In this document: piece after piece, positions 60,609 through 64,000 of the stretch | Position numbering within the stretch: the first letter of the stretch is position 1 | Layout of the letters: the number at the start of each line of letters is the position of its first letter | Notes under the pieces: model-generated | The model's input: the letters and a program-made list of their open reading frames with translations, nothing else | Databases searched by the model: none | Told to the model about the DNA's origin: nothing | NCBI GenBank assembly: GCA_019828565.1 | Contig: JAHDYR010000005.1 | Coordinates: 1,488,001-1,552,000 of the forward strand | Direction of reading: 5' to 3' | Source of the DNA: Carpediemonas membranifera | Taxonomy: Eukaryota > Fornicata | Length of the DNA: 64,000 bases | Position numbers and translations under genes: made by a program

Positions 60609-61692
60609 ATGACATTTAAGAACAAAGAAAAAGCGGTTCCCCCGCTATTCCGCGACCCTAAGGCGTTGCTTGATTTTTACCTTCACCTCCAAACGTACCG
60701 TTCCCTCGGCGGTAAGGCCGATATCTCCGAACTCGTCGATCCATCTATCGCTGACTATGTCTCGCAATGCATCGACGAGGCCGGTAACTCCGAAGACGAT
60801 GATTACGTACCGTTACTGATGGCAACTACCGAGCGCCGCCGTCAAAAGCGCAACTTCAGCGATCTACGAATCCTCAAGCGCCTAGGCAGCGTACTGCGTC
60901 CCAGCAGATCCACCGCTCAGCTCGATCTTTTCCGTCTACGCGCCAAGACCTTCGACCCCGTCGAGGTCAATAACGTCAATCGGAAGTTCAAGGCGCTCCA
61001 GCTGTTAGTCAATCCAGATGTACCTGAGGATGTGCTCAAAGAGACGTACTGCAGATGCTTCCGCGTGCAAGGATCCAACACGATCATGTACAAGGTCAAG
61101 GAGCTCGCAGAAGGCCTCGACATCCCCTCGATCATGCCGAAAGTCATGGCAATGTCACGCGACCTACAGGAGTCGCAAGAGATGGTGAACTCCTTCTCCC
61201 CCGCTGCTGCCCGTCCCAGAGCTCCACATGTTCACGAGCGCGAGCCACGCAGTGACCACCAAGATCCCTCGGAGCGCCACGACCGCCAAGGTTCGAAGCC
61301 CATAGTGAAGCCCAACCGTCAGAACAAGCCCAAGAAGCAGTACGTGTGCTACAACTGCGGTAAGCCCGGGCATCCGTCTTTCAAGTGCGCTGAGCCGAAG
61401 GCATTCTGCCCTAAGTGCCACAAGTCAAGGACACCTGGCCGATTACTGCCCTACCAAGAAGGGAGTAAATCAGCGTCGGTGTGTTCATTCTGTTTCGGAT
61501 TCAAAATTCGTCGCGGCCCTGAATGCCCCGAAGGAGATTTCCCCGGGTGACCTCCCTGTAGTGAACGCTCGTCTCGGCAAGCGCAAAGCCAATTCTTTAC
61601 TCGACTCTGGTGCCAACTGTTCCACCATAAGCCCCAGACTAGTCGACGACATACTGTTAAAAACGGGGTTTCGATGCCTGAGGAAATCATGA
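60609..61692 (+). pseudogene. retrotransposon gag-protease, frameshifted and truncated
   Basis: The gag frame runs from 60609 to 61550 (313 codons): an alpha-helical capsid-like part (FRDPKALLDFYLHLQTYRSL to about residue 200), a charged linker, then a CCHC zinc knuckle (CYNCGKPGHPSFKC). A second knuckle starts (CPKCHKSR) but one extra base near 61425-61433 throws the frame out; the +1 frame continues HLADYC and then into an aspartic-protease start with the active-site LLDSGANCSTI, ending at a stop at 61690. Gag and protease were thus one frame. RT and integrase are absent. It is unrelated in sequence to the DIRS gags and lies on the opposite strand. Confidence 0.8.
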
Positions 61693-61713
61693 GGAAGTCC
61701 GTTTTCACGAAAA

Positions 61714-61758
61714 AAAATGGTGAAAACATTAGATTCAGTGAAATCTTTTCACCATTTT
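61714..61758. repeat. inverted repeat, 13-bp arms
   Basis: Arms AAAATGGTGAAAA (61714-61726) and TTTTCACCATTTT (61746-61758) with a 19-nt spacer. TTTTCAC also occurs at 61702 and 61862. It could be a non-autonomous element end or a chance AT hairpin. Confidence 0.6.
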
Positions 61759-61989
61759 CACAAGGCGCAAGAACACGAAAGAGATGGCACTGAACACCCC
61801 TGGATGTACAGGACATCACTGTACATGCTTTCCATGCATCTGTGAGCTTCTGCATTTTTCACACATTTTCACGAAATGCTTCTCTGCACTGAGACTACTG
61901 TTCGCCAAGAGAATCACTGAGGTTGTCGATAAATGCTATCCATAAGCTACTCCTGTCTTTATTTCCGCTGCTGCTTCCCTCGTAGCGAC

Positions 61990-62047
61990 GCACAGGTAGC
62001 TGTCGCAAAATGCACTTTAAGACCGTATTTCGCACAGCTACCTGTGC
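61990..62047. repeat. inverted repeat, 14-bp arms
   Basis: Arms GCACAGGTAGCTGT (61990-62003) and ACAGCTACCTGTGC (62034-62047) with a 30-nt spacer; this is a strong hairpin in RNA or DNA. It immediately precedes the kinase-like fragment. Confidence 0.7.
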
Positions 62048-62308
62048 ATGGTGTTCGAGCTCGATAGTGAGAAGCTGGAGCAACAGACTTCCTCACGTGG
62101 TAATAGTAGACGGTATCTGCACGAGTTTGGAGCTGACAAGCTGAAGGTCGTGATCAAGATTGATGAGCACTACGATATGGAGGTCCCCACCCTGCTAGCG
62201 CTCAAGGACAGTCCGCATGTCCTCCCCGTCGTCGATACAGGCTTTGTAGACCATGTCCCAGCCTTCATGACTCTGTGCCGGGGCGAAGAGATTGGAACAT
62301 TTACATAA
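62048..62308 (+). pseudogene. possible protein kinase N-lobe fragment
   Basis: An 86-codon frame contains KVVIKIDEHYDMEVPTLLAL and HVLPVVDTGFV, which resemble the beta3 strand Lys, the helix C Glu and the beta4 strand of a kinase N-lobe. It ends without a C-lobe just before the Ty3-type element. Probably a gene piece captured or left between transposons. Chance similarity is possible. Confidence 0.3.
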
Positions 62309-62326
62309 ACTGCGGACGTGGATGCC

Positions 62327-64000
62327 TTATGACATCCTACCCCCCTTAAGCTTGAGCTTGTGGGACTTGAGGTAGTCACGTGCCGCAGTGACGTGGCGGA
62401 GCCCGTCAGCGGGTTCCCATGTGGGATCGTAGTCGCCCTCCCAGCAGACGAGGAGCTGCAGTGTGCCGTTGCGGCGACGGTGCTTCTCGATGCCTTGCAC
62501 GACGTACGTCTGCTCGTCGGAGGCGGCGAGGTTCTTCAGGCGGCTGAGCCCCGACTTGGTGTTGAAAGGAAGGACCTGGTCTACGTGAGCCATGAAGGGG
62601 GCGCTCTCGAAAAGGTCGACCAGCTGAAGGGTGTTGTTGTCCTTGATGGCGAGAATCTTGAACGGGCCGGCGAAGCCATGCAGCTTTGGGGTCTTCGTCC
62701 GGTTGAGCAGGACGAGGTCGCCTTCCTTGAAGCTAGTCGGCTGGCGGTCGGCGTTGGCCTTGGCGAGGCGCTTGTCTACAGTCTCGCGCTGCTTCTCGGC
62801 CGCCCTAGAGGTCAACTTGGAGAGGTGGGCTCGAAGTAAAGTGATGTAGGCTGAGGCTGAGGCAAGGGGCGAGTCATTGTCGCTCGGTCGGAGGATTCTA
62901 GCGACTGTGGAGCTGGGGTCGAGTTGGTCTCCATACAGCATGGCGTGGGGTGTGACCCCAGTGGCGCTGCAGGTGGTTGTGTTCAGCAGCAGCTGAACTA
63001 CCGGAAGGAGGTCGCTCCAACGGGAGAACTTGTCGAATGGAGGATCAAACAGCGAAGATGCTTCATGACCTCCGCGTTACGACGCTCTACCAGCCCATTC
63101 GACTGAGGGTGGTAGGGGAGGGTGAATTGCTGGGTGATGTCCGCGCTTTCGAGCAGGGCCTTGACGACGTTGCCGGTGAACTCAGGCCCGTTGTCGGACT
63201 TGATGAACAGGGGAGTCCCATGACGGGTAATCACCTGGCGCCAGAGGGCCTCTGACGCTGCATCAGCTGTGTTCTCGTCCGTCGCGGCCAACTCAGTGTA
63301 GCGAGTAAACATATCGACCATAACTGTGATGTATCTGGAGCCGACTGCGTCTGCCGGGATTGGACCAATAGTATCCACTGCGACAGTGTGGAACGGTTTG
63401 TACACTGCTGTTGTGCGGAGCTCTGCCTCGGCGAAGTTGCGTAGGCGAGCTTTCTGGCACTCGTCACATGAGGCGATGAACTCCTCGACATCTGTTGTGC
63501 AGCCTGTCCAGGTATAGCCGTCTGCTCTCAGGCGTTCGATGGTAGCCTTGGCGCCGTGGTGTCCTCTGTGGGCGATCTGTATCAGCTCCTTTCGGAGGGG
63601 TCTGCACACGGTTGAAGTAGGGATGACGACGAGGCCGTCCTTGCGGCGAAGACCGTCGCTGTCTACAGTCAGCTTGGAGACGGTAGAGTCGTCTGTCTGG
63701 TGTTTGATGAGTGTGTCATGGTAGCGGGAGTCAGTCGTGATGGCTGCGACAGTGGGCGAGGTCGAGTGACCGCAGCGGCTCAGCGCGTCTGCGACTGCGT
63801 TCTGTAGGCCGGGAACGTGCTCGACATCGAACTTGTAGTCTGCTAATGTCAGTCTCCACCGGTTGATCTTGTCGTTCTCGGATGACTTGGCGATCATGTA
63901 AATAAGATTACGGTGGTCGGTCCGTAGGAGGAACCTCTTCAGGCGTAGGAGGGGTGACAGGGTCGGGTGTGTAAGGCAAAAGACAATGGCAAATAGCTCC
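62327..64000 (-). pseudogene. Ty3-type chromovirus pol 3' part (RNase H end, integrase, chromodomain), frameshifted; runs off the window
   Basis: The minus-strand frame enters at 64000 with the end of RNase H (ELFAIVFCL, LLRTDHRNLIYM, VEHVPGLQNAVADALSR). The integrase follows: an HHCC zinc finger (HRGHHGAKATIERL to CDECQ) and a DDE core with Asp in AVDTIGP, Asp in KSDNGPEF and Glu in NGLVERRN. A one-base shift near 63055 moves the frame; the rest (62327-62941 and its upstream part, KFSRWSDLLPVVQLLLN) has the integrase C-terminal GPY-like region (LHGFAGPFKIL). A chromodomain ends the protein (TYVVQGIEKH, LQLLVCWEGDYDPTWEP). A C-terminal chromodomain defines chromoviruses, which it directs to heterochromatin. 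Confidence 0.9.
62336..62348 (-). promoter_or_regulatory. possible polypurine tract and LTR start of the Ty3-type element
   Basis: On the minus strand AAGGGGGGTAGGA is followed by TGTCATAA, a common LTR start, and overlaps the last pol codons. No second LTR is in the window to confirm it. Confidence 0.35.

Larger units (their letters stand above)
61693..62326. other. gene-poor stretch with hairpins and a kinase-like fragment
   Basis: About 630 bp downstream of the truncated protease. It contains two perfect inverted repeats (61714-61758 and 61990-62047) and a short reading frame described separately. No complete gene is present. Confidence 0.5.

Overview
This is a nuclear genome window from a free-living, flagellated unicellular eukaryote, most likely a fornicate metamonad (Kipferlia/Carpediemonas-like; this placement is inference). 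Genes are GC-rich, tightly packed on both strands and mostly intron-free. The introns that can be identified are extraordinarily short (28-32 nt, GT..AG), and some have a branch-point-like CTAAC fused to the 3' splice site, as known from Giardia and Trichomonas relatives. The gene set is eukaryotic: proteasome lid Rpn6, Sec12, Misato, an EMC2-like protein, APC6/Cdc16, MMS19, TIM14 of a mitochondrion-related organelle, and CFAP70 of the ciliary axoneme.

Layout. 0.3-1.9 kb: 3-ketoacyl-CoA synthase. 1.9-3.6 kb: gene-free DNA with three decayed repeats of the MMS19 3' end. 3.6-6.5 kb: MMS19. 7.0-12.8 kb: a coiled-coil protein, a double-C2 protein, and a kinesin-3-like protein with a broken nucleotide-binding loop whose 3' end is cut by a repeat array. 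12.8-25.7 kb: a phospholipase B-like gene (complete copy at the right end) preceded by ten near-identical 1,067-bp tandem copies of its 3' part plus one cut partial copy. 25.8-49.2 kb: a dense housekeeping block of thirteen genes. Within it, at 42.7-44.7 kb, is a heterotrimeric G-protein alpha subunit gene interrupted in the P-loop by a 323-residue intein. 49.6-64 kb: a transposon graveyard with three DIRS/Ngaro-like tyrosine-recombinase retrotransposons, a tRNA-Val gene next to the terminus of one of them, a decayed gag-protease element, and the 3' end of a chromovirus-type Ty3 element running off the window.

The most notable item is the G-alpha intein. All splicing residues are present (Cys1, block-B His, penultimate His, terminal Asn, +1 Ser). 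The insertion lies exactly between the invariant P-loop Lys and Ser, so the G protein cannot bind nucleotide normally until the intein is removed. Its LAGLIDADG-type endonuclease core is recognisable but has lost both catalytic Asp residues. Other points of interest are the phospholipase array, whose copies all begin just after the catalytic Cys; the dead-motor kinesin-3; the uniform mini-introns; and a TAAACTGC element placed 36-50 bp ahead of several start codons.

Several genes and array units differ by one base in G/C homopolymers. These could be real decay or assembly error, and each is flagged.
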